Assembly (NCBI RefSeq): GCF_041260155.1
Contig: NC_091929.1
Span: 44,870,244-44,934,243 of the forward strand
Length of the DNA stretch: 64,000 nt
DNA from: Ptychodera flava
Taxonomy: Eukaryota > Hemichordata > Enteropneusta > Ptychoderidae
Reading direction: 5' to 3'
The notes under the pieces were generated by a model. It made no database searches. It had not been told where the DNA came from and saw only the letters and a program-made list of their open reading frames with translations. Position numbers and translations under genes: made by a program. How positions within the stretch are numbered: the stretch's first letter is position 1; every line of letters starts with the position of its first letter. Positions 35,611-47,099 of this stretch are shown piece after piece.

Positions 35611-38213
35611 TTGGTAGTAAAGGGAAAGCAACTCCACACATCGTTCATATTTGGGTTGTTTGCGTTTTGTGTATGATATTGTGTATAATATAAGTGTATA
35701 TCATGTTTGGCTGTTTTATGTAAAATGTTGCTTAACCATGGCGAGACGTACCGTTATCTACGTGTCTTGTGTTAATCCGCACTGGAGCGGAGAGATTGCT
35801 GTGACACTACGATCCTTTGGCGCTACGTTTCGAAAACAGAGTTTTCTTCATCAGTCGCTTAAATTCATTTTTGATTGGTGAGACGTATTGAATGGTTGAT
35901 TGTTTTTATTTGGTAATATGTTGTTCCACTTACGTTTGTTGTTCAAGTAGGGAAGCTAGAATGTCTACTGTTTGATCTCGTTGTGTTTGTGTAGGTTCGT
36001 GTGAACCTGAGTTTGAGCTATTGTAGTTTTTGTGAAGTCTGGCGCTTATAAGTGTGTCGCCTATATTTCTGTTCCTTCTATATGCGATTATTGGTTGGTT
36101 TTGGAACAGTTTTTTAGTGTTTCGTCTTTTCAAGTTCACTCCAGTTTTCTGTCAGGGCTTGCTTGATTTTTGTCGTTTCTATGTACGGGCTATATGTTGT
36201 TATGAAGACTATTGTATTGTTGGTGGCGTTATTTCTTTCTTTTTGTTGTTCAAGCAGTCTTTTTCTGCTTTTATGATCTGTCTCTCTGATAATGCGTTCT
36301 ATTTCATTTTTTTGTATTGTCGGTCTTGTAATTTTTCACTAAATTGTGTGACTTTCTGTGTAAAATCGGTATCGTTGTTACATGTCCTGATGTATCGTAA
36401 TGTTTCACCTTTGATCAGACCTTTGAATGTTGCTGCCGGATGGCATGAGTTTCTTTGTAAGAATTGGAATGTATCTGTTGGCTTTGTGTGTGTCTTGATA
36501 TCGAGAATATTCTCTTTGTTGTATCGACGACCTTTGTAGATAGTCAGGTCTGAATATGTGATTTCTTGAGGGGAGCTTTCAAATGAAAATTTGAAAGTAG
36601 GATGCATTTTGTCGATGTTTGATATGAATTCATTGAGTTCGTGTTGTGTTCTGGTGAAAATCAGAAAAACATCGTCCCTGAACCTCAGCCAGGTCGATAT
36701 TTGTTGTTTGTGTTTCTGTATTATTCTCGTTTCTGTCTCGTGAAATGTAATATCTGCTATTTCTGGAGAAGGCGGGGACCCCATCGAGCATCCCCATATT
36801 TACCAGTAGAATTCATCGTTGAATTCAAATGTGTTGTTTTTTAAGATTATTTCTAGCAGAGCTATCATGTGTTTCGTTGGTGGTTGCTTGATTATGTAAT
36901 TGTTTGATGGTATTTCCTGATTTAATGCTTTGCCAACTGATTCAATTGCCTCATCATGGGGTGTATTCATGTACATGTCACTTTGGCCGGAACTTTGATT
37001 GTCTCAATTTTCCGTATAAAGTCTGTTGTCTTTGATGTATGTTGGTTGTTTCTTGACGATTTGTTTGAGAAAATGGTCAATGAATACTGATATGTGAAAT
37101 GTTGGACTGGAGCATCCACTTATGATTGGCCGTCCTACGAACATAGCTCCTGGTGGCGGCATTTTGTGTATTTTCGGTAGAAGGTACCAAAGTGGTGTTC
37201 TTATTTTTCTATTGACTGGATTCAAATATTCATATGTGTGATGGTCAATATGTTTTTCATTGTACATTTCTGTTGTGAGATTGTGTATGTCTTCTATTGT
37301 ATTTTTTGTGTCATCTATTGCCAATTTTGTGTAGTATTGTTGATCGTTAAGTTGACGTTGGCATTGTCTTATGTAATCATCAGTGTTTAAAATTTGTGTC
37401 CCCCGTCCTTTATCAAAGAGTTCGATGGTTATGTTCTTGTATTTTGATAGCGTTTTCAACGCTACGTGTCATGTTGTTTTTGTGTTTCGAATAGGTGTGT
37501 TAACAATAGCCAATTTTGTCGCTTCCAAATAATTTTCTAGTCTTGTGTTCTCGGTTGTATGTGGGATCCATTTACACTGTAGAGTTCATTTTGAATGGGT
37601 GTTGTATGGTCTGTTTGTGTCTCATGATATATCGGAGTCTCATTTTCCGAATGTATTTTTATGTCCCCTAACAGGTGGATTCTGTTAGGACGATATGGTG
37701 TGGGAATGAATTTTAAGCCTTTGCTAAGTACGTTGATTTCAATGTTGGTGAGTTTGTGTGTCGATAGGTTCTTAATGAATCTGAGATTGTTGTTTGATAC
37801 AGTGCTCAATTTTGTTCTATTGCGACGTTTCGTTATTTTTGTCATACTATGATTCTTGTTTCTGTGTTTCCTTTTTTAGCTTTGAACTTGGTCATACTAA
37901 GACACAATACAAAGCTGTCTCCGGCCATTCTGTCTCTCTCTAACCCGAACCTATCTCCAAGTGTGTACCCCAGAAAACTGTGTTTTCGAAACGTAGCGCC
38001 AAAGTATCGTAGTGTCACAGCAATCTCTCCGCTCCAGTGCGGATTAACACAAGACACGTAGATTACGGGTACGTCTCGCCATGGCTAAGCAACATTTTAC
38101 ATAAAACAGCCAAACATGATATACACTTATATTATACACAATATCGTGATACACGAAACGCAAACAACCCAAATAAGAACGATATGTGGAGTTGCTTTCC
38201 CTTTACTACCAAA
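35611..38213 (-). mobile_element. Penelope-like element with inverted terminal repeats, broken
   Basis: The interior encodes a Penelope-type reverse transcriptase on the minus strand (coding relic about 35930-37845). Recognisable stretches are DKGRGTQILNTDDYIRQCQR, a WYLLPKIHK block, GRPIISGC, the FRDDVFLIF region holding the catalytic DD, and SYSDLTIYKG-like, ILDIKTHTKPTDTFQFLQ and IIAYRRNRNIGDTLI motifs of the family. No GIY-YIG endonuclease is visible after the last. The ends are 237 and 242 bp, about 95 percent alike and inverted (35611-35847 against 37972-38213), an arrangement known for Penelope-like elements. The element is broken in several places. The near-identical repeats suggest a moderately young insertion. 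Confidence 0.85.
35822..35854 (-). ncRNA. Hammerhead-ribozyme-like motif in the Penelope-like element
   Basis: On the minus strand CTGATGA is followed by a GAAAAC/GTTTTC hairpin and then GAAACG, the order of the hammerhead conserved core. Helix III and the cleavage triplet are degraded. Hammerhead motifs are known in the terminal repeats of Penelope-like elements. The inverted copy at 37972 begins just after the CTGATGA box. Confidence 0.45.
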
Positions 38214-38251
38214 GACGAAGCAACAACTGATGAATAATTTTGTCTTTCTTT

Positions 38252-38252
38252 C

Positions 38253-38331
<79 letters not shown>

Positions 38332-38334
38332 TTT
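38252..38334. repeat. (TTTA)n microsatellite, right arm
   Basis: About 20 TTTA units, the inverse counterpart of the (ATAA)n at 34390-34534. Confidence 0.95.
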
Positions 38335-40189
38335 CACATTACAGACATTTGTATCGTATAAAATGAAACAAGTATTGATTACAAGACATAGTATGTGAGA
38401 ATACTATTGGTTTACCGTAAAATTCAGACTTATGTTCCTGTTTTGTAAATAATAACGATGGAATTATCGTCAACATGTCTAAAATATGAAGGGAATGTAC
38501 AAGGTATATGGAAATAAAATTAAAATCGGACCAATATTGGGTAGTAAGTGGCCAAAAGCGTTGAACCTATAATACCGGGGCGGCCATTTTGGATTTATGC
38601 AAATTAGGCGGTTTTCCACTCCTTGGATTTTGGAAGACTTTTGATATGTTTTTATATGGGTTTTTCTGAGATGAATGGTGAAAAAATAAATTCTGTTGCA
38701 ATTTGTGGTGGGTTACCCCCTTTTTTGGCATAAAATGACTGGACTACTCCGTCCGGTTTATATTTGCTCTTTATGAGTACAATATATTTTTATTAAAAGA
38801 GTTAATTCTGGCCCTCAAGCAACTATTTTCTGTCTGTATATTACTCACTGGTATGCCATGGGGAGAGTTCGACAAAACAAATTCAAATTTGCATAATTTT
38901 ACTAAATCCTTAAATCCTTTACTTTACGCCAAAGATACTTCATTTTACTTTGATATTTGTAAATCGTTCAAGTGGCCAAGTGATAAAATCCCTGGATTTC
39001 ATTCGCATCAAGAACTCCACAGTGTGAAGTCTAAAGTGATACATAACCATTGATCTCTGAGTAAGTTTAGATAAGTGTGGGTAATGTAGATTGCGACCGT
39101 CAAAAAAGAACGAAACGTTTGGCTATACTGTGGTTGATTTATTGCGCATGTGCATATTTTTGTTATATTACGTATTAATAAACACGAACTTTCATAGTCC
39201 CGTTTTGCTAGACATTGAACCTGCACTTAAAGTGAGTCGCAAGTTAATTACATGACAGTAAATGAATGCGACTGTTCTGATCATGTTGGCGACGTTAGAC
39301 ACTTCAGATGTGTTATCTTACTTCAAGCTGACAACTGAATAAATCATGCCAACGCCCTATGAAAGTGGCTCTTATACAAGCCTGTGTAAACAATAGCTAT
39401 TGTAAAAAGCAGCGAAACACTCCCTGTAAAGACCTATGAATGCCCACAAACATGATAATCAAACATAGTAAAAGGTTGATTACACAAAGGCGATATGTAA
39501 TTTCGTCAATAACCTTTAAAAAGTTTATCGCTAAAGTCTGTTGTTGACAACGTACAGTTATTCGGTTAAATGACTGCTTATTAGAAATGCGGGCAAGCTC
39601 TTCAACTCAATTGTCATGGTAACATAGGTTGCGTTCTGACACATCGTCCATTGTCGTCTCCTACGTCATCAATTGTGAATTTGAAATGGAAAGTCGCTCT
39701 CTTAAATGGTAACAATCGGTCATTGTCGATCGTGGAATAAAAATCCGAGAAACAATGAAAGTTGGAGAAATTATGCAATGGATTCAACGACCTATCAGTG
39801 AACCATGGACATTTTGATAAAACTCACATTTGTGTCATTTTTCGATGTTTCTAACGAAAGGAATAGTAGATGTCTACGCTTATTATTTCCAGTAGGGTAC
39901 TCTGAGCGCAGACTCCATGTAAATACATGTACTGACGACCGGCAAATGTTTATAACACGTGACAGTACGAAGCTGAAGTTGCTGAGTCATCGACGTGGCA
40001 CGTGACCAACTGTCGAGAAAAACTGGAACTGACATTCTCTGCTCGTACAGAACTTAAGATTAAACTTCACTTGGCGAGAGTAAAGCATAGTTTTGATCGT
40101 TGTATGGAAATTCATCTGCGTTGGTAACTGATTATTGTCAATTGAACGTTTGATCTCAACATACTAGATTTTAGTCACACTGAAATTTT

Positions 40190-40499
40190 CGCTTGCAGCA
40201 CTACGTCCCAGTTCAACGACATCGGAGGTTTCCCAACATATCCACATTGAATCACCAGACCACTTTGTGGATTTAGAAAATGAACAAATTCTTGATAGGG
40301 ATCCCCGACACTTCGAAAGAGGTGTCAAGGAGGCGATATATATCCGTGGTAACCAGCCATCTAGAGACAGTGGAAGGTATACATTACCAAAAGTCTATGA
40401 CCCGATTTTGATGCCACGTATCCGAAAGGCCACTACATTGAGATCGAGTCATTCTGCTGACGAAGGTTGTAGTGCTACAATCAACCGAAAATTTCAGTG
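40190..40499 (+). mobile_element. Relic of a Penelope-type endonuclease C-terminus
   Basis: The frame contains LDRDPRHFERGVKEAIYIR and GRYTLPKVYDPIL, the tail typical of the GIY-YIG endonuclease part of Penelope-like elements and related proteins. The reverse transcriptase and the rest of the element are absent. A pyrimidine-rich stretch ending CTTGCAG precedes the fragment and resembles a splice acceptor, though this may be chance. It is a fossil fragment unless shown to be spliced into a host transcript. Confidence 0.55.
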
Positions 40500-41988
40500 A
40501 CTAAGATCTAGCGTGTTGAGATCAAAATTTCAATTGACAGTAATTTTGATGATGTGTACCATCAGTAGAATCCAAAATTGTAGAGAACTTTTCCAGGTGC
40601 AAAGTAGACTGTCGTCGGCAATTTGTCCTGCTCCTATCTTTTTTACCGACTGTATTAGTCTTGAAAATGCGACATTGGGGCCTAATACGGTGCATCTTTC
40701 CATCCAACTCTCGTGTTTTTATAAATAAAAATTAGAGGACAATGGAAGTTAACAATTTCGTCAGCTGTTACATTGATGAACTTAAATTCATTCCTCGACG
40801 ATAGCACTGCATATCACTACGATTGTCAAAGCGAGGCTAAATTCCAACATCCTACAGGGCAAAATGTACGAGCTTTTTGTTTTATCGAACTAAAATCTAG
40901 AAATTATAAAAAATATCAGCTATTGTCCCTGTCACCAATCTAATATTTTTGTATACTCATATGAAATTTTTTAAACGTTCCATCGCTTGTACGAAACTAG
41001 ACGGAAAGATCCGTCGCTCCAGGAAGAAGGTGAGCGGATAGAGCGCCCTCGAGAGACGGATCTTCAGTCTGGTATGAATCAAGCATGGATTATTTATAAA
41101 CGGTCAGGCTGTGCCCTACAAAATATTGAGGCAGACGATAATTATTATTTGAAGTGCGCCATCTGGCAACACAAGTGGAATCTCTCGAGGTCTGTTGGGC
41201 GTGTATGACAGCAGAAACCATCTATCTCAGCCAGTATGCAGTAGTCACATATTACTTGTCCGGATGTCGTTAATTGTCACAGGACAACATACAATAACAC
41301 ATTAGTGCGATACGAAATCATGAAAAACAGCTGTATGTTGCTGCATTCATAAATTCGTCTGTCAAATGCTTTTTCATTGAAGGATAAATTTCAAATGTGG
41401 GAGCGACAACCTTCAAACCATCATGGAACAATTTACAGTCGCCAATGATAACTTTAAACCATCGCGGCTATTTTTCACATATTTTTTATAGGGATATACT
41501 GGAAAAGTTTTCCAGAACGGCAGATCCGAAATTGACATTTTGCAATTTATCACAATATTTCATATTTAATACCGTTCAAACTCATTTGAAATCCGTTCGT
41601 TACATTGTTTATCTGGCATAATTTAGTCATGGCATAATTTATTGTCAACGTGTTGCCTGCATTATTCTATTGTTGAAGTCCAAGGGGCTGATTGTACAGC
41701 CACAACAGAATTTTCCGATGCACCATTCCAACAACAAATTGAAAACGCGATAATTAAAACCGCCATTGAACTTTGATCGACTTTCGCTGTTCAGAAACAA
41801 AATAATATGACGTTGAAATTATTATTGTTGCGGGCAGGTGATACATAAGTCTGCAATAATAAAATACAATTTATGTAAGAAATAATGTCACATAGAATTA
41901 CTGAACATACAACGGCAATTCCATGTCACTGCAAATCCGAGAATGAAATAATACCGAAATATCAATGAAATTATGAAAAAATACGTGG
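40500..41988. other. Intergenic stretch, no gene recognised
   Basis: AT-rich. The short frames at 40513-40728, 40987-41208 and 41397-41621 match no family. Nothing else is visible. Confidence 0.45.
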
Positions 41989-42060
41989 AGGGGACACCCG
42001 GGATCGAACCGGGGACCTCTCGATCTGCAGTCGAATGCTCTACCACTGAGCTATATCCCC
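41989..42060 (-). tRNA. tRNA-Cys(GCA), gene 5 (T-loop variant)
   Basis: Like genes 1-4, with one difference: the T loop reads TTCGATC instead of TTCGAAC. That position tolerates either base in many tRNAs, so folding and the B box (GGTTCGATCC) remain good. Indeed TTCGATCC is nearer the usual B-box consensus. Anticodon GCA and U73 are present. A T6 run lies about 9 nt downstream. The flanks show no paralogy to units 1 and 3. Confidence 0.95.
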
Positions 42061-44949
42061 ACGACTGTATATTGACGGTTACTCTTTACGACAATATAAC
42101 TCTATAAAAACAAAACTTGCTGATGAAATTCTGAAATATGTAACTATAGGTTATGAGCACTGGAGAGTGTTGCTTAATTTGACCACACCCAAGATATTGC
42201 GTTTCTGAAGGGCGAGTGCTGACGTGGCAAGGATGCGAAGGGCGCCCCCAGCGTTGGTATATGAATAAACGAAAGGTGATGCGCTTATGCGCGGCTTCTG
42301 CCGAACATCCGGACAACTTGTCTATTACACTTATGCAGTGTTTGGAAAATAGGGAACCGGACTTTAAACTAACATGTCCATCGTGACAATTTCGCCTTCA
42401 AAATCACCTCGATGGTGTGCTGTAGCTGTCTCAAGGCCAGTTTCGATGTGATGTCAAACAAAATTTACCTTATTTCTTCATCCTTAAAAAACCTGAATAT
42501 TGAGAGATTGTGAAAAACGGGTAAATGTCCGCGAATTTTATGATTTTCCACTTCTAGATATAATGTTACTGTAGAGAAAATATCCTCTCGTCATGAGGAC
42601 AGGGAAATAATTAAAGACAGAATGCCCGTTTATTGCGCTTAACACAATTAAAACAGCATCTCTTAAATTATCCGCGGACTAAGCTTATTTATTCAACAAT
42701 GATCCATAACAGAATCACCCCAAGTTCGACATCAACGATACTGTTTTTTGACAGTTTTGTGTGGCAGTTAATCAGTTACAACATTCTCTCTTGCAATAAC
42801 TTAATTATGTTTATCCATTCTCTGTTGCATGTTTTCAAGTGGAAATTTCATTTTCTTTGCTTGTAGTTTCAAGTTGCTGCCAGCACGGCCTCTGCACTGT
42901 AAATTTGACCCTGTGATGACCTTATCCCTATGATGACTTTTGACCTCAATCTGCACAATGGGACTTCGCCCTGCGTAATGAAAGAGCTAGCATTTATAAC
43001 CACAGCCGTGCAATGTAAAAGGAAAAACAATAGATTACCACAAAGCGACATCTCGGATAATCACCCTAATCAACAAGGTTATAAAGAGCGCCACCACTCC
43101 GAAACGCAAAACTCACTCGGCAGAACTGACTGCAGTGTCAGGTATCGACTGTTCTCTGTGATGACGAATATCACAACTTATATGTTAAATATGAGACATA
43201 AAGGAAAGTACAAGTAACAATATCATTTTTATCTGGGATGTTTTATTTCATAATCTCATTTTAAATTAGATCCAAATCGATTGGTCAGAAGGAGATGTAT
43301 ATCAGTTGCTCCACTTAAGACCTGACCTCATATTGACCCACAATCATTGATAACGAAGCTGTCCCCATTCCGTCCAGAGTACATGGTGTTTACATCATAA
43401 CCCTTAGTGACCTTACGTGTTGATATAACATGATCGATTCTAAGTCTCTCGTGTGACGAATGTAAGGTTTTGTTATAGGGCGCTTTATGTATCAGTTCGC
43501 TCGGTGAATTGAGCGGTATGTTTTACTGTAACAGTTGCAAACACTGAAAGTTGATGTTAAACTGACATATCTGACGGTACAAACGGCAATACTCGAGGCA
43601 CACACCGGGATTACGAATCGTGTCGTACACGTCATGTTACGCTAAAATATTTGTTGTTTTTTAGTTCAAAAACCTCTTTGCGAAACATCACAATTAACAT
43701 TTGTCCACTATATCCGATTGGCGAGAATGGCATCATGACGGTAAATATAGTAAAATTCAAACTTAAAAGCACTAAACACGTCTATGATACAGGATGGTAC
43801 AATATGGAAGCTGTGTGTTAAATTGTTTTTGTATGAGTAAGTGAGTAATTTTGGCTGTAAACGTCATTTTTCATGTTGAGTCAAGTTGGAAGACAACGCA
43901 TGCGTAATTCAGTGTCAGCTTTCCCATTGCCTTGCATGAAAACGCTGTCGTAACATGAGATTTCCAGAAAATTTCCCGAAACACTTGTGGGAAGCCATAT
44001 TGATGAATATGTTAAAAAAGCGGTGTCCTATAACTTGATATCAAGATAAAATGCACTAAAATTCCCGAAAGAAAAATTGCAGACTAACATTTTCTTGTGA
44101 ATATACGAATTGCCATTTGCCATATTTGGTCGGCAACCCGACTACATTTTCATAAATGTGAATCCTGATCGGTTGGAAGGGAGCGTTTTAGAAAAAATAT
44201 AGTAGGATAGGTAGATCGGATGATTTTTTATTTTTTTGCTTTTTTTACTGAGACCTATAAAATTAGGTAAAATCTAGAGAATTTACTCGAATTGTTTTGA
44301 AAATGCGAAAAATATCTAGGGTCGGCGGGTTTGTCTAGTGTCGGTCGGCATATAGGAAACTCAAACTGAACGTTAACACTTGAATTGGCCAAAAGAAAAC
44401 GTCATCCGATCTAACGTTCTACACTTTGACGTAGGGCATAATACTATGTATTATGCAGTGCATCTCAAACACTTAGTAGGAAGTAGTTGGTGAACAATAT
44501 ATTGTCTTGCCTGTTTCCCTTTAACATCACATGCAAATGATAACGAGAATAGCAGTGCGTTTGATTTTTTGACAGAGGTCAACTTGCAAGAAAATCTAAA
44601 TCTGCTCGTAGCTGGCATTTTCAAGTCGTCAGAAGAAAGTAATCTTCATAGCAAAACTAGCAACCAGCGTTGGTTATGTCAATATGTACATGAAAAGTAT
44701 ATATATTCTGTCATGTCTATGATTCCCCAGTGAGACAGTATGACGTCACGGGTCAAAAGTAGAATGCTCCACGGTATTCAACTTTTCAACCTTGTCGTCC
44801 TGGTTTCTTCAAAGGTTAATACCGTCCAAGGTTACCGTTGAAAAATGTTCCAATCACATGAAAAAACAGCAGATTTTTTTTCTTATAATAATGTTTAATT
44901 GGACATTCAGAAGTAGGTTAGGTCAATCCAGGTTCTCCTTGTTGGGCGT
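42061..44949. other. Intergenic stretch, no gene recognised
   Basis: No frame resembles a family. Around 44219-44350 a segment with CTAGGGTCGGCGGGTTTG resembles about 53275-53385 (GCAGGGTCAGCGGGTTTTCC), both preceded by T-rich DNA and AGAATTTACTC, so a diverged dispersed repeat is likely. Confidence 0.45.
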
Positions 44950-45825
44950 TCAACTTCCGGAGCCCGGGGTATTGTTTCCATTTTGCTGTACATGCTCGCT
45001 CCCCTTGTCGTCGTTTTCAGAGACTTTTCCAAAGGACGACCTCCTCGGCATGTGATTGCTTTTCTTCCCAGCGACTCCTCGCGAGATACTCGTCGATCTC
45101 GGCGTCGACTCGCCCGAGTTTCCGTTTTGATGTTCACCGTCATCTTGAAGTCTAGGGAGCATTAAAGGCGCGCACGGCGCGTTTCTGCTTTGTATGTAAT
45201 GTTCCAACTGTATTGGGCCATTTATTTTGCGTGAATGCAGCCACTTAGTTCTGTTATACAACTGAGTTGGAGACAACCCACCGAAGGTGACCCTTGTGAC
45301 CTTAGGAAACATCGTTTTAATGGGATAATTGCTCGGCGGTGATCGTATAATGTTACTGGGTCTAAAATTTGTAACGCTGGTGGCGCTTCGCTCTACCCTA
45401 GGCTTGTTGTACTCCCGGCCGCTTTTCGCTTTGACGCGTCCAGACCCGTTCCTGAACTGAGGTCCTGACTTCTCTCTCTGTCGTATCAGCGTGTTTGTTG
45501 AGTACATAGTCACCTCTCGGCGGTAGTCGTTCTTTAACGTAGAGTTCTGTTTGAGTTGGATCCCGCTTGTCAGCGACTTTGACATGTCCGTGATGTCTTG
45601 TTCCCGGCATCGCTCAGTGATGTCATGAAGGATCTGCTGTTGCTTCCCCAGCTTCCGTTTGTCGGAGCTGTCCAGTATCCCGAAGACTCGTATCTTCTCC
45701 ACGTCGCTTATTCTGCTCCCGTTTCTCGACTTGTCAGCGATGGACTCGATGATGGACACTTGATCATCGTGGTCGTTGGACGGTATCGCAGTACCGAAGG
45801 CTTGGATGCTGGTGTGACCAGCCAT
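44950..45825 (-). CDS. Unrecognised basic, Ser/Asn-rich protein, 3' exon
   Basis: The frame gives 291 residues from MAGHTSIQAF to NTPGSGS and a TGA. The start ATG has good context (A at -3, G at +4) and lies 5 nt inside the exon, after a strong acceptor GTCTTCATTTCAG at 45831. This implies an upstream non-coding exon or a longer coding one. Residues about 1-75 contain a Ser/Asp-rich start and a charged, helix-prone segment (KRKLGKQQQILHDITERCRE). The middle (about 100-160) is Arg/Lys/Ser-rich. Residues about 170-215 (FPKVTRVTFGGLSPTQLYNR, then KWLHSRKINGPIQLEHYI) look most conserved in character. The C-terminal 70 residues are Gly/Ser/Asn-rich and probably disordered. No signal peptide or membrane segment is visible, and I do not recognise the family. 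ATTAAA at 44895-44900 could be its poly(A) signal. Confidence 0.6.
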   Translation of the reverse strand: MAGHTSIQAFGTAIPSNDHDDQVSIIESIADKSRNGSRISDVEKIRVFGILDSSDKRKLGKQQQILHDITERCREQDITDMSKSLTSGIQLKQNSTLKNDYRREVTMYSTNTLIRQREKSGPQFRNGSGRVKAKSGREYNKPRVERSATSVTNFRPSNIIRSPPSNYPIKTMFPKVTRVTFGGLSPTQLYNRTKWLHSRKINGPIQLEHYIQSRNAPCAPLMLPRLQDDGEHQNGNSGESTPRSTSISRGVAGKKSNHMPRRSSFGKVSENDDKGSEHVQQNGNNTPGSGS

Positions 45826-45879
45826 AATTTCTGAAATGAAGACAATCGTTGAAATTCTGAGAACATGTATCAAGAAAGG

Positions 45880-45882
<3 letters not shown>

Positions 45883-45972
<90 letters not shown>
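45883..45972. repeat. (TC)n microsatellite
   Basis: About 44 TC units with a single G interruption, just upstream of the 45830 splice acceptor and so probably intronic in the neighbouring minus-strand gene. Confidence 0.95.
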
Positions 45973-45975
<3 letters not shown>

Positions 45976-46462
45976 TTTTAGTAGCTACCAACTGCATGCG
46001 TCTGGTTATCCTATGGCATATCTGTAGTTTGCCTGGTCGCTAGGTTTCCCTCCCTGAGGTTGACTCGTTTTGATTGGCATACCTCTATCTCCCAGCGCGT
46101 ACACCTGTGATGATCTCTATGGCAACCCGTGGCTATCCCACTGTTTGGGTCACCTGCGACTCTCTGTACGAAAGGAAAACAAACCTTTCTCCTTAAACAA
46201 ACCTTACTAATGCGAGACTTGCATAAACCCTGCGAGTTGCTTGGCTACGTCTCGAATTCAGACTACGTACACTGTAAGCAATTCGACGATTAGCATTTTC
46301 GGAAATTTTTTGTCAGGCTTGTCCCAACATGCATTGGTCAATTAGAACAACTGGCTGTTCAATTATAATTGAACAATTTGAACGCATCGGTTATAACATG
46401 CGAATTAACCTATTAGCATTCATCAATTTATCTACTACAGTTAATTCAGTAACTATAATTAT
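45973..46462. other. Possible upstream intron or promoter of the 44950-45825 gene
   Basis: If the gene has a 5' exon it may lie here or further right. I cannot place one. No other feature is visible. Confidence 0.3.
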
Positions 46463-47099
46463 GACGTAACAACTTAAGTCAGGCGAAGCCTATGAACCCT
46501 TTCCTTTGCATTTTGCAAACATACATAGATATATACACACATGCATGCATGCATGTGTGTGTGTATGTATGTATGTATGTATGTATGTATGTATGTATGT
46601 ATGTATGTATGTATGTATGTATGTATGTATGTATGTATGTATGTATGTATGTATGTATGTATGTATGTATGTATGTATGTATGTATGTATGTATGTATGT
46701 ATGTATTATGTATGTATCTATGTATGTATGTGTCTATGTGTCTATGTATCTGGACATTCAAACTTATAACATTAGAATGTTTCGACGTAACACTTAAGTC
46801 AGGCGAAGCCTATGAACCATTTTCTTTGCATTTGCATACATAAATATATACACACATGCATGCATGCATGTGTGTGTGTATGTATGTATGTATGTATGTA
46901 TGTATGTATGTATGTATGTATGTATGTATGTATGTATGTATGTATGTATGTATGTATGTATGTATGTATGTATGTATGTATGTATGTATGTATGTATGTA
47001 TGTATGTATGTATGTATGTATGTATGTATGTATTATGTATGTATCTATGTATGTATGTGTCTATGTGTCTAGACATTCAAACTTATAACATTAGAACAT
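46463..47099. repeat. Tandem duplication of a 320-bp block carrying (GTAT)n
   Basis: Two direct copies, about 46463-46782 and 46783-47099, share the left flank TTAAGTCAGGCGAAGCCTAT, ACACATGCATGCATGCATGT, a roughly 150-200-bp (GTAT)n array, the TATTATGTATGTATC interruption and the right flank GACATTCAAACTTATAACAT. The shared interruption inside the array shows the whole block, array included, was copied. It causes the spurious Tyr-Val-Cys-Met and Thr-Tyr-Ile-His frames. Confidence 0.9.

Larger units (their letters stand above)
34000..38747. mobile_element. 4.75-kb composite insertion with inverted ends
   Basis: Both ends start TAGTCCAGTCA in inverse orientation. The inverted arms (about 34000-34400 against 38340-38747) share GCATAAATCCAAAATGGCC and AGGAACATAAGTCTGAATTT and end inward in ATAA-type microsatellites. 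Unit 1 of the duplication (near 27591) lacks the block, so everything between was inserted after the duplication. A second, diverged direct copy of the arm sequence lies at 34541-34810. Inside lie a tRNA-like SINE, an AATTAATT-rich tract and a Penelope-like element. It could be a long-TIR transposon that collected other elements, or two oppositely oriented retroposons flanking them. Confidence 0.65.
32877..39715. repeat. Segmental duplication unit 3 (tRNA-Cys array)
   Basis: Collinear with unit 1 and split by the 4.75-kb insertion at 34000-38747. The best-preserved part is 39100-39715 against 31340-31920, including ACTTTCATAGTCCCGTTTTG and TTTGCTAGACATTGAACCTG in both. Without the insertion the unit is about 2.1 kb. 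Confidence 0.8.

Noticed and set aside
36054-36539. 161-codon plus-strand frame, Phe/Leu/Ser/Cys-rich
   Set aside because: It is the antisense shadow of the Penelope-type reverse transcriptase relic on the minus strand.
45598-45834. Plus-strand frames over the 44950-45825 gene
   Set aside because: They are antisense to the better-supported minus-strand frame, which has a Kozak start and a splice acceptor.
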